The notes below the pieces were generated by a model. The model searched no databases, was not told the DNA's origin, and saw nothing but the letters and a program-made list of their open reading frames with translations. The translations under genes were made by a program, and so were the position numbers. This document shows positions 1 to 5,516 of a stretch of 5,516 bases of DNA, piece after piece. How positions within the stretch are numbered: the stretch's first letter is position 1; each line of letters opens with the position of its first letter. The stretch lies in contig JAEORN010000328.1 of assembly GCA_016840825.1 (NCBI GenBank), forward strand, positions 1 to 5,516, read 5' to 3'. Source of the DNA: Candidatus Thorarchaeota archaeon. Its GTDB lineage: Archaea > Asgardarchaeota > Thorarchaeia > Thorarchaeales > Thorarchaeaceae.

Positions 1-272
1 ATGAGGCTCTATGCATTTTCGTTGATAGTGCTTTGAAAAGGGAAATAAATTTGAGAAGTATATCATATTTTGAAAAATCCATAAAAGGACTGGAGGTGTA
101 ATATACCAATCCAACTGAGCCACGGCGGCTTTCTCGATTTCACGCCCCCGATTTCAATATTAACATTGCTGTTTGGTGCTTCACTAAATATTGAGGAGTG
201 AATCTCTGACACTGTCAGCGGAATAGCATAAATACGGAGGAGAGAATTAGTATACTGGGATGGAGTATCGTA
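1..272. other. Left-edge stretch without a confirmed gene
   Basis: No complete gene is supported here. On the + strand one frame is open from the window edge (base 3) to a TAA at 99-101; its 32 codons end in SYFEKSIKGLEV, which could be the tail of an upstream protein, but nothing confirms it. On the - strand a frame is open from about base 153 to the left edge, with a possible GTG at 123 and ATG at 66, neither with a ribosome binding site. A direct repeat CGATTTCA occurs at 135-142 and 149-156. An imperfect palindrome, CAATATTAACATTG, lies at 155-168. The last 45 bases hold the likely promoter of the gene at 273. Confidence 0.4.
227..268 (+). promoter_or_regulatory. Putative promoter and RBS of the 273-881 membrane protein gene
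   Basis: An AT-rich CATAAATA at 227-234 is a plausible archaeal TATA box. Transcription would start about 25 bases later, near 256, leaving a short leader. A GGAG at 262-265 ends seven bases before the ATG at 273, a normal Shine-Dalgarno spacing. A second GGAGGAGAG at 237-245 has no start codon at the right distance and may be incidental. The box is identified by eye only. Confidence 0.35.
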
Positions 273-881
273 ATGGTAACACTAGAGAATGAGCACATCG
301 ATTTCTTCACATTGATTGTGGGAGTAGTTGGCATTGCACTATATATCCAGGGACCGACTACATTGTGGTCGGCAGCAGAGTATTTCTACGGCCCACTGAT
401 TGTACCTTTTCTGTATATCATCGTAATGTGGCTCATCTTACTATCCCACCCCGGCTTTGTCATCTGGCGGCAAGAAAGGAAGCACATGGGACTGATCTCA
501 TACTCAATCTCGCTTTTTGCTCTATCCTATGGATTGCTCACGGTTATGAACTTGTATATAGTCAGATTGCCCTCCATCATGAGTCTTAATGTGTTCCTAC
601 TCTCCTGGTTCATAAACACCCTACTTACTGGTGTAGTAGTACTCCTATTCGGTCTTGTGTCATACAAGGTCAATGAATCTGATAAAAGAGTGGATCAGAT
701 TGGACAGCTCAGAAGGCTAATCTATGTTCTTACCGGGATATTTGGTATGCTCGTAGGAATTCTAGGAGGGGTCACTTGGACCGCACCGATAGTCGATTAT
801 ACGACGATTCCGATGATGTATGGCACCTTACTGGTACCTTCCATATTGGGACTAATTCAATGGAGATCATCAAGGGGATAG
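273..881 (+). CDS. Six-helix integral membrane protein of unknown function
   Basis: A 202-residue protein that I do not recognise as any named family. Hydrophobic segments lie at about residues 11-26, 38-57, 73-97, 104-130, 149-168 and 178-197, so six membrane helices are likely. Basic residues cluster in the loop after helix 2 (RQERKH, 66-71), after helix 4 (K132 to R148) and at the C-terminus (RSSRG), while the alternate loops are short and nearly uncharged. By the positive-inside rule this gives both ends in the cytoplasm. There is no cleavable signal peptide and no obvious catalytic or metal-binding motif. The ATG at 273 is the only ATG, GTG or TTG between it and the in-frame TGA at 207, and it has a GGAG seven bases upstream. 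It converges with the PhzF-like gene across a 61-base gap and appears monocistronic. A small integral membrane enzyme subunit or a sensor module are both possible; nothing chooses between them. Confidence 0.8.
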   Translation: MVTLENEHIDFFTLIVGVVGIALYIQGPTTLWSAAEYFYGPLIVPFLYIIVMWLILLSHPGFVIWRQERKHMGLISYSISLFALSYGLLTVMNLYIVRLPSIMSLNVFLLSWFINTLLTGVVVLLFGLVSYKVNESDKRVDQIGQLRRLIYVLTGIFGMLVGILGGVTWTAPIVDYTTIPMMYGTLLVPSILGLIQWRSSRG

Positions 882-942
882 ATAATCCTCTGAGAACCGC
901 ACCAAGGTCGATCCAAAGGATTGGTATGATATCGTAGTATAC

Positions 943-1800
943 TCAGGTTTCAGGAGGTAGCACCATCTGACCTCTTGTGACGGTCGTGGCCTTTCCTTTG
1001 AGAACCACTCGATCATTGTCACCAATCTCAACTATCATGGCCCCACCTCTTGGACTAGCCTGAAATGCAGTCAGATGGGATTTGTTCAGCTTCTCTTGCC
1101 AGTAGGGACCGAGTATCACATGGGATGAGCCAGTTACAGGATCCTCATTCACTCCTCTAAGTGGGGCAAAGTTGCGGGAGATGAAATCATAGTCACGCGA
1201 TGCACTGGTGGATGTGACCACGATACTGCCAGCATTGTAGATACTTGAGATCTCACGTAACTTGAGAAAGTCAGGCTCAAGGTTCCTTATGATATTCTCA
1301 GAGTCTACGACTACTACAAGCTTGTTCGGGTTGCTGCAATATCGAGTTTCCAAGATATTGGCTTCATTCAACCCTAGAGCTGCATAGACAGAAGCATCCA
1401 CATCCATTGATGCTGATAGACCTGCAGGGAAATCCATAGCATAGTAATCATCAACATGCTTCACAGTCAATTCCCCAGATCGAGTGTCGAAACTCAATGA
1501 AGTGTTCCGGTTTCCTAATTCATGAAACAGAACATGGGCTGTCGCAAGGGTCGCATGACCACAGAGGGGGACTTCGACTTGGGGAGTGAACCATCTGAGC
1601 TTGAAATAGGAGGATTCTTCAAAGGATTTACCATCTACGGGGACAGGAAACGCTGTTTCCGAAGCATTAACCTCGTTGGCAATTGCTTGCATCTGGGCTG
1701 TAGGAAGAATAGCATCGTATAGAAGCACACCAGCTGGATTACCAGAAAATGGGTATTCTGCGAAGGCATCTACAAGGAAAAAGGAACTCCATTCGGACAT
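943..1800 (-). CDS. PhzF-family isomerase-like protein
   Basis: A 285-residue member of the PhzF (phenazine biosynthesis protein F / YddE / YHI9) family, whose usual length is about 260-300, with the diaminopimelate-epimerase-like two-lobed fold. The start has the typical DAF...GNPAGV (11-25). NASETAF places the catalytic glutamate at E48, matching E45 of Pseudomonas PhzF. The RWFTP...CGHATLA block gives H82, and EDPVTGSSH near the C-terminus gives D220 and S225, matching D208 and S213. All family active-site positions are kept, so the protein should be active. PhzF itself isomerises trans-2,3-dihydro-3-hydroxyanthranilate; no other phenazine gene is present, so the substrate here is unknown. 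No signal peptide, hence cytosolic. I chose the ATG at 1800 over an in-frame GTG at 1824 because GGGAG lies eight bases upstream of the ATG and the family N-terminus begins there; the GTG has no ribosome binding site. It diverges from the S66 peptidase gene. Confidence 0.93.
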   Translation of the reverse strand: MSEWSSFFLVDAFAEYPFSGNPAGVLLYDAILPTAQMQAIANEVNASETAFPVPVDGKSFEESSYFKLRWFTPQVEVPLCGHATLATAHVLFHELGNRNTSLSFDTRSGELTVKHVDDYYAMDFPAGLSASMDVDASVYAALGLNEANILETRYCSNPNKLVVVVDSENIIRNLEPDFLKLREISSIYNAGSIVVTSTSASRDYDFISRNFAPLRGVNEDPVTGSSHVILGPYWQEKLNKSHLTAFQASPRGGAMIVEIGDNDRVVLKGKATTVTRGQMVLPPET

Positions 1801-1808
1801 AGCAAATG

Positions 1809-1813
1809 CTCCC
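1809..1813 (-). promoter_or_regulatory. Ribosome binding site deciding the PhzF-like start
   Basis: Read on the - strand this is GGGAG, eight bases before the ATG at 1800. An upstream in-frame GTG at 1824 would place this site inside the coding region, so it argues for the shorter protein. Confidence 0.65.
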
Positions 1814-1846
1814 TTCAATCTCACATCAAATGACGTTGAGCACTAT

Positions 1847-1854
1847 TCTTAAGA
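1847..1854. promoter_or_regulatory. Palindromic TCTTAAGA box in the divergent phzF-like/S66 gap
   Basis: The perfect 8-base palindrome TCTTAAGA lies near the middle of the 93-base gap between two divergent genes. As a TATA-like element it would place a start near 1876 on the + strand (18-base leader to the S66 gene) and near 1824 on the - strand (24-base leader that carries the GGGAG of the PhzF-like gene). It could therefore act as a shared core promoter or as a regulator site. The match to archaeal TATA consensus is only fair, and eight bases can arise by chance. Confidence 0.3.
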
Positions 1855-1893
1855 TTTGTCAACCTGTGATATTCTAGTGAGATGAATCGTTAG

Positions 1894-2859
1894 ATGAATC
1901 TGATAAAGCCCCCTGGATTACGGACTGGTGATACGGTTGGTGTGTTCTCTCCGTCTTGGCCCATGGATAAGCAATTATACTTTGACAAGGGCATTGAGAA
2001 GCTCAAGTCCATAGGACTCAAGGTTAGAATCGCAGAGCATGCACTCAGTCAGCACTTCTATAGTGCAGGGACCCGAAAGGAAAGGCTAGAGGACTTCCAT
2101 TCCCTCTGGAACGATCCTGAAGTGCGAATATTGATGATGTCCCAAGGAGGTAGTACATCCAATCAGCTTCTCGATGATATCGACTATGACATGATTCGAG
2201 ATGATCCCAAGATACTAACAGGTATCTCAGATGGGACGACCTTGCTGAACGCAGTCCATGCAAAGACAGGCTTGGTCACCTTTCATGGGCCTGATGTCAT
2301 CTGGACCTTTGGTAGGGAGATGACCCCCCAGTTTGAAGAGAATGTCAAGAGCACATTCTTTGATGGAAGGCCGATTGAGCTCAGGCCTAATGAGAGATGG
2401 CGACACCAATCGAAACCACAAATCAAGTACCCTGGTTGGCGATGCCTTCGAGAGGGAAAAGCGACCGGGAGGCTTGTAGGTGGTCATATACGAATCCTAG
2501 CCAGCACGATTCTTGCTGGTTATGGTCCAGACTTTGATGGAGCGATCCTCTTCCTTGAGGGAACGGATAATGTAGCTCGCACTCACAGTTTCATCACTGC
2601 CTTGAGATTGCGCGGAGTCTTTGACTCAGTAGCAGGAGTGATTCTAGGATGGTTCGATGAGAGTGATCTTGAAGACAAGGAACTATATCGTCCAGTCAGT
2701 GAAGCCTTTCTTGAGGAAACCAAGGACTACGATTTCCCGATACTTGAGATTGGAGAGCTTGGACATAACGTCGAGAACTATGTGCTACCTATCGGATGCA
2801 AGGCAACGATCGATGCGACTAAGAAGCGGATAACGCTTGACGAATCTCCTATTCTCTGA
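1894..2859 (+). CDS. S66-family serine peptidase, LD-carboxypeptidase/MccF-like
   Basis: A 321-residue protein of the S66 family, which includes murein LD-carboxypeptidase (LdcA) and the microcin C immunity peptidase MccF. The N-terminus IKPPGLRTGDTVGVFSPS is the usual family opening. The nucleophile lies in GISDGT (S112), the glutamate in LFLEGTD (E222) and the histidine in GELGHNVENY (H291). These match the Ser-Glu-His triad of LdcA (S115/E217/H285) and of MccF, so the enzyme should be active. The long tryptophan-containing loop at about 158-187 (W169, W182) and the overall length fit the MccF-like branch. The usual GGN after this loop is GGH here (196-198). No signal peptide or membrane helix, so cytosolic. 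Known members cleave an L,D bond in murein tetrapeptides or the amide of aminoacyl-nucleotide toxins; a murein substrate is unlikely in an archaeon, so peptide turnover or detoxification is the better guess. An in-frame TAG directly before the ATG fixes the start. The ribosome binding site is weak. Confidence 0.92.
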   Translation: MNLIKPPGLRTGDTVGVFSPSWPMDKQLYFDKGIEKLKSIGLKVRIAEHALSQHFYSAGTRKERLEDFHSLWNDPEVRILMMSQGGSTSNQLLDDIDYDMIRDDPKILTGISDGTTLLNAVHAKTGLVTFHGPDVIWTFGREMTPQFEENVKSTFFDGRPIELRPNERWRHQSKPQIKYPGWRCLREGKATGRLVGGHIRILASTILAGYGPDFDGAILFLEGTDNVARTHSFITALRLRGVFDSVAGVILGWFDESDLEDKELYRPVSEAFLEETKDYDFPILEIGELGHNVENYVLPIGCKATIDATKKRITLDESPIL

Positions 2860-2885
2860 GTTGTGCCTTTGGATGCTTCAGAGAA
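2852..2885. terminator. Inverted repeat between convergent genes, possible terminator hairpin
   Basis: TTCTCTGA at 2852-2859 is a perfect 8-base inverted match to TCAGAGAA at 2878-2885, with an 18-base loop. The left arm includes the TGA stop of the S66 gene. It lies in the 58-base gap between convergent genes and could form in transcripts from either side. No run of T follows on either strand, which weakens the terminator reading. A separate palindrome GTTCGAAC sits just beyond, at 2887-2894. Confidence 0.3.
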
Positions 2886-2917
2886 GGTTCGAACAGTGGG
2901 AGTGAGGAACAGATGAG

Positions 2918-4588
2918 CTATCCTCTTCGAGAGCGGAATATCACCAGTAGAAGAGTGACAGCGATTGCCACTGGCACAATGATTACCATTGCCTGAATCA
3001 AGAGTGTACTCACTTCAAGTGAGTCGGTCTGTGAGTCTTGACCAGGCGGAGGTGTGTCAAGAATCGTGACATAGACATTCATCTCATCGATATCCATCGT
3101 CGCCTGTATCCCGCCATCATTCAGCACGGTCATAGTCCGTTCTAGGTAGTTGTGGAACGACTCATCCATAGGATCTGGACCGTAAAATTGGTCACTTATA
3201 GGCGCATAATCGGGGTCTAGCGAAGAGTATTCAGTATAGTTGAGATATTCTGCGGTCTGACATAGAACATTCTTTGATGCCCAGTAGTCCAAAGCTACAG
3301 GATCCTGACTGGCCGCAATGATATCGGTGAATACTGCACTTGAGTAAGTGGACGAAGGGCCTCGTCTGGATGAGCTCTCGAGAGGATGAGCATTGATCCA
3401 TATCATATCCAGAATGTTCAGAACGGGAGCTCGTGTTTCGGTCATCAAAGTGCCCATACCACCAAGAGCGATTGAGAAGTGCTCATGTGGAATAGTGGAA
3501 TGGACGTCGGTTACGATGTATCCTCCGGGTAGGCCCATATAGTGCTTTACACATCCTGTGACACCATATCGAAAGTGAGTCTTCAGGACAGGCATATTGA
3601 TGACCTTTAGTCTATCCGAGTCAAATCCGGTGCCATTAATCCATATACCATTCTTGAAGCTAAGATACGTTCCGTGAGATGTCCTGAATTTCGGATAGGA
3701 TACGAAGATTTGAGTTGTCATGTGCCATGTTTCATTTAGGACATATCCATCTGTGAAATCACCATCATCATAGTCACCTACTGTATGACCACGGAGGTCA
3801 TCCCAGAGAAAGGTCGATACATTATGAGATGAGTAGCAGCTGGCTACATCTACCATCGATTGGTTGTGATAGAAGGAATTGGAACTTGTCCAGTCCATAT
3901 TACCTTGTCCTTGTCCATTATCAGCGATGACAATCTCACCCGTGAACCCACTTGGATGGTCAATTATCGCATCTACGACTGCTCTTACGAGATCTGTATT
4001 TGTTCCTCCTCTGTAGTTCCATTGACCATTCACTTTGAGGAGGACTACATCATTGCTCGCTATGAGTCCTGAAGGGGTCGAGGCAGCTTGATAGAATTCA
4101 ATCCCATTGGATCGCATCAATTCGATTAATGCAGTGACTGCATCTTCAGTAGTTCCTTCCTCTCCCGTCACGTTCTGTACAAAGAAGAGGTTCGAAGCAG
4201 CCTCAGGGATTTCTGCTTGATGGGGAATGAGATCGATGGGAACGCGTTCATACGTGTCTTCAGATAGTATGAAGGTATCATTCAAGCTGAAAGAGGTGCT
4301 CATGAGTGAGATGGAGCCTATGACAAGTGTGACTAGGACAATAAGAGGCTTGACTTGATTCGCGATGACTTTTATGCTTGCTACGGAAGGAACTATTGTG
4401 AGCAATGCGAGCTTGAAAGCCTCAATGTTTGATAGTGCTGCTTGTTGACATGGATAGGATAGCCGTGCTGGTTTCGTTCCAGACCTATAGGCGATCCATA
4501 TCGCACTGATTGTAGCAATCAATCCAAGTTCCCAGAGCCAGTGGGTTTTGGAATGAGACCTCGTCCTTTTTTCTTTAGAACAAGTCAT
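2918..4588 (-). CDS. Membrane-anchored DUF362 protein with external domain
   Basis: A 556-residue DUF362 protein. The domain covers roughly residues 180-440. It starts with VVLLKVNGQWN, then GGTNTDLVRAVVDAI and GEIVIADNG, and has the hallmark INMPVLKTH (330-337) followed by GCVKHYMGLPGG (345-356). No ferredoxin cysteine cluster is present; the only cysteines are C3, C47, C251, C346 and C443. Helices lie at about 18-34, 54-72, 81-99 and 529-551. The basic N-terminus, the K73-K80 loop and the terminal RSRRG would be cytoplasmic, which puts residues 100-528 and the YPCQQAA loop (45-51) outside. Seven NxS/T sequons lie in this outer part (N103, N139, N242, N256, N285, N318, N450), consistent with export and glycosylation. 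An acidic run at 272-280 could bind metal. The ATG at 4588 has GAGGAG eight bases upstream. DUF362 has no settled biochemical role, so none is assigned. It is divergent from the secreted-protein gene and convergent with the S66 gene. Confidence 0.88.
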   Translation of the reverse strand: MTCSKEKRTRSHSKTHWLWELGLIATISAIWIAYRSGTKPARLSYPCQQAALSNIEAFKLALLTIVPSVASIKVIANQVKPLIVLVTLVIGSISLMSTSFSLNDTFILSEDTYERVPIDLIPHQAEIPEAASNLFFVQNVTGEEGTTEDAVTALIELMRSNGIEFYQAASTPSGLIASNDVVLLKVNGQWNYRGGTNTDLVRAVVDAIIDHPSGFTGEIVIADNGQGQGNMDWTSSNSFYHNQSMVDVASCYSSHNVSTFLWDDLRGHTVGDYDDGDFTDGYVLNETWHMTTQIFVSYPKFRTSHGTYLSFKNGIWINGTGFDSDRLKVINMPVLKTHFRYGVTGCVKHYMGLPGGYIVTDVHSTIPHEHFSIALGGMGTLMTETRAPVLNILDMIWINAHPLESSSRRGPSSTYSSAVFTDIIAASQDPVALDYWASKNVLCQTAEYLNYTEYSSLDPDYAPISDQFYGPDPMDESFHNYLERTMTVLNDGGIQATMDIDEMNVYVTILDTPPPGQDSQTDSLEVSTLLIQAMVIIVPVAIAVTLLLVIFRSRRG

Positions 4589-4596
4589 GGTTCAAT

Positions 4597-4634
4597 CTCC
4601 TCTATCTCAGAACCATTCATTATCAGTAATAATA
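4597..4634 (-). promoter_or_regulatory. Putative promoter and RBS of the DUF362 gene
   Basis: On the - strand GAGGAG (4602-4597) ends eight bases before the ATG at 4588. TATTATTA (4634-4627) is a plausible TATA box that would start transcription near 4605, just upstream of the ribosome binding site. The ribosome binding site is clear; the box is one of several AT-rich candidates here. Confidence 0.4.
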
Positions 4635-4826
4635 TGAATATGGGTTATAGCAGACGGCTCGCTATTTTTGAATGGGTTTCAATTATAGTCCTTAGATATT
4701 GGGTTCGAGTGTTTTACTATGATACGTGTCAACAATTATTGAAACAGTTCATAAATCTTCAAATGTTAATCAAAGGGTTATCAGTGCTTCTTTTTCTTGT
4801 TGCATAATCACCTTTTCTAAGAGTCG
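4635..4826. other. AT-rich non-coding part of the divergent intergenic region
   Basis: This is the middle of the 277-base gap between the DUF362 gene and the secreted-protein gene. It is visibly richer in A and T than the flanking genes. I see no tRNA, strong hairpin, repeat array or gene in it. A + strand open frame crosses it (to a stop at 4807) but has no ribosome binding site and overlaps the DUF362 start in antisense, so it is not called. Confidence 0.5.
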
Positions 4827-4862
4827 TTATATTAACTATATTCACAGATTCTTCTTGGTGAT
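4827..4862 (+). promoter_or_regulatory. Putative promoter and GGTGAT RBS of the secreted-protein gene
   Basis: TTATATTAA at 4827-4835 is a good archaeal TATA-box candidate, predicting transcription from about 4856. GGTGAT at 4857-4862 is exactly complementary to ATCACC near the 3' end of archaeal 16S rRNA and ends three bases before the GTG at 4866. A second box, CTATATTC at 4836-4843, would instead make the message almost leaderless. The ribosome binding site supports the GTG start. Confidence 0.5.
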
Positions 4863-4865
4863 AAA

Positions 4866-5516
4866 GTGAAGAATCACACAAAGATCCTACTTTCAATGTT
4901 GGCGGTAGTTATGCTGGGCATCGGAGTTCCAGCAGTAGCCGCGCAAAGCACTGCCTTACAATACAACTACTCCGCAGGGATTGCTACCCTTAGCACGGAC
5001 AGTTTAGAGGTCAAGGTCGTTGGATCCAATCAATCCCCTAATTTCCTTTGGTGGGACCCAAACAATGAATCGATTGACTATCGTATGCGATTCATAAGCT
5101 TGTTCGAAGTCAATGATACAGATTCTGATGGTGTGTTCACACGCGGGCTCGATGATGTGATTGGTCCGCGTTTCATGCTTCCAACAGCTGGATGGGAGTT
5201 TAGCGGCTTCGTAACCGATATGGATGGAGATAATGTTACTGCTATCCACTTTAATTTCACATCCACATCCGAGTTCGATCCAAGACCCGGCGGTCCAACC
5301 GGCAGCTATGGTCATCTGCCAGATGTGGAGCAATTCGATCTCATGGTGCAGATTCGAGTCCATCTGTATATGGAGAATCCTGATGAAGTCAAGTTTGACG
5401 TTGTCATTGATGGATGGAACTGGACATATGATGACTCTATTCTCGTAATGCAGTTCACAATCGTAGAGAGCAATCACGGTGAAGGTAATCCAGAGATGAC
5501 TCCCGGTGGTTTCCAC
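4866..5516 (+). CDS. Secreted sequon-rich protein, 3'-truncated by window edge
   Basis: The first 217 codons of a protein that continues past the window. It starts with GTG behind GGTGAT; an in-frame TAA at 4833 and the lack of other starts fix this choice. Residues 1-26 form a signal peptide: a basic KNHTK start, a hydrophobic core (7-21), then PAVAA with cleavage likely after A25 or A26. The mature part is rich in aspartate, aromatic residues and short alternating strands, suggesting a beta-sandwich, and carries seven NxS/T sequons (N34, N55, N67, N83, N123, N130, N185). DTDSDG at 84-89 resembles the DxDxDG calcium loop of EF-hand or dockerin repeats, but position 12 is L95, so binding is uncertain; a second DMDGD occurs at 118-122. 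I do not recognise a named family. An extracellular or surface-anchored protein with a C-terminal membrane anchor beyond the edge is likely. It is divergent from the DUF362 gene. Confidence 0.85.
   Translation, partial: MKNHTKILLSMLAVVMLGIGVPAVAAQSTALQYNYSAGIATLSTDSLEVKVVGSNQSPNFLWWDPNNESIDYRMRFISLFEVNDTDSDGVFTRGLDDVIGPRFMLPTAGWEFSGFVTDMDGDNVTAIHFNFTSTSEFDPRPGGPTGSYGHLPDVEQFDLMVQIRVHLYMENPDEVKFDVVIDGWNWTYDDSILVMQFTIVESNHGEGNPEMTPGGFH

Noticed and set aside
3..101. Open + strand frame at the left edge ending in TAA
   Set aside because: Only 32 codons with no motif; a tail of an upstream gene is possible, but an open frame of this length occurs easily by chance in AT-rich DNA.
911..936. Small palindromes ATCCAAAGGAT and TATGATATCGTA in the gap between the membrane protein and PhzF-like genes
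   Set aside because: The stems are four to six bases, one has no loop, and no T-run follows, so they do not support a terminator call.
1801..1824. Longer PhzF-like start at the GTG at 1824, adding eight residues
   Set aside because: No ribosome binding site precedes the GTG, while GGGAG precedes the ATG at 1800 and the family homology begins there.
943..2859. Phenazine or murein-recycling gene cluster
   Set aside because: PhzF-like and S66 proteins are each widespread orphans, and no other gene of either pathway is present.
4699..4708. GGGTTCGAGT, resembling a tRNA T-loop
   Set aside because: The flanking bases do not pair as a T-stem and no acceptor or anticodon arm can be drawn around it.
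4541..4807. Small + strand open frame, 88 codons, with a hydrophobic C-terminus
   Set aside because: It starts antisense inside the DUF362 N-terminus, has no ribosome binding site, and its internal ATG near 4634 also lacks one. The low G+C of the gap makes hydrophobic codons common by chance.
5004..5516. Long open frame on the - strand, 170 codons
   Set aside because: It is the antisense of the secreted-protein gene. Its translation is rich in His, Ile, Cys and Trp with no domain, whereas the + strand has a signal peptide, ribosome binding site and sequons.

Overview
The window looks like archaeal chromosome. Ribosome binding sites are of the GGAG and GGTGAT type, upstream TATA-like boxes sit where archaeal promoters put them, one start is GTG, and two exported proteins are rich in N-glycosylation sequons. 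Base composition is moderate (mid-40s percent G+C by eye, not computed), with AT-rich intergenic gaps. A mesophilic, possibly Asgard (Thorarchaeota-like) archaeon would fit, but that placement is an inference from general protein style, not from a marker gene. No rRNA, tRNA, CRISPR array, insertion sequence or integrase is visible.

Layout, left to right: a 272-base stretch with no convincing complete gene; an orphan six-helix membrane protein (273-881, +); a PhzF-family isomerase-like protein (943-1800, -); a divergently transcribed MccF/LdcA-like S66 serine peptidase (1894-2859, +); a large membrane-anchored DUF362 protein whose main domain is predicted to lie outside the cell (2918-4588, -); an AT-rich 277-base divergent promoter region; and the first 217 codons of a secreted, sequon-rich protein that starts at a GTG (4866) and runs off the right edge.

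The genes alternate in strand, so no operon is visible. Two pairs are divergent and could share control regions: phzF-like/S66 peptidase, where the 93-base gap holds a palindromic TTAAG-type box, and DUF362/secreted protein. Two pairs are convergent with short gaps of about 60 bases. Two of the five proteins (DUF362 and the right-edge protein) are predicted to act at or outside the cell surface, and one (273-881) lies in the membrane. The PhzF-like and S66 proteins lack signal peptides and are probably cytosolic. No pathway links them clearly. The strongest items for a second look are the externalised DUF362 protein, the GTG-started secreted protein at the edge, and an S66 peptidase in a probable archaeon, which would lack murein.
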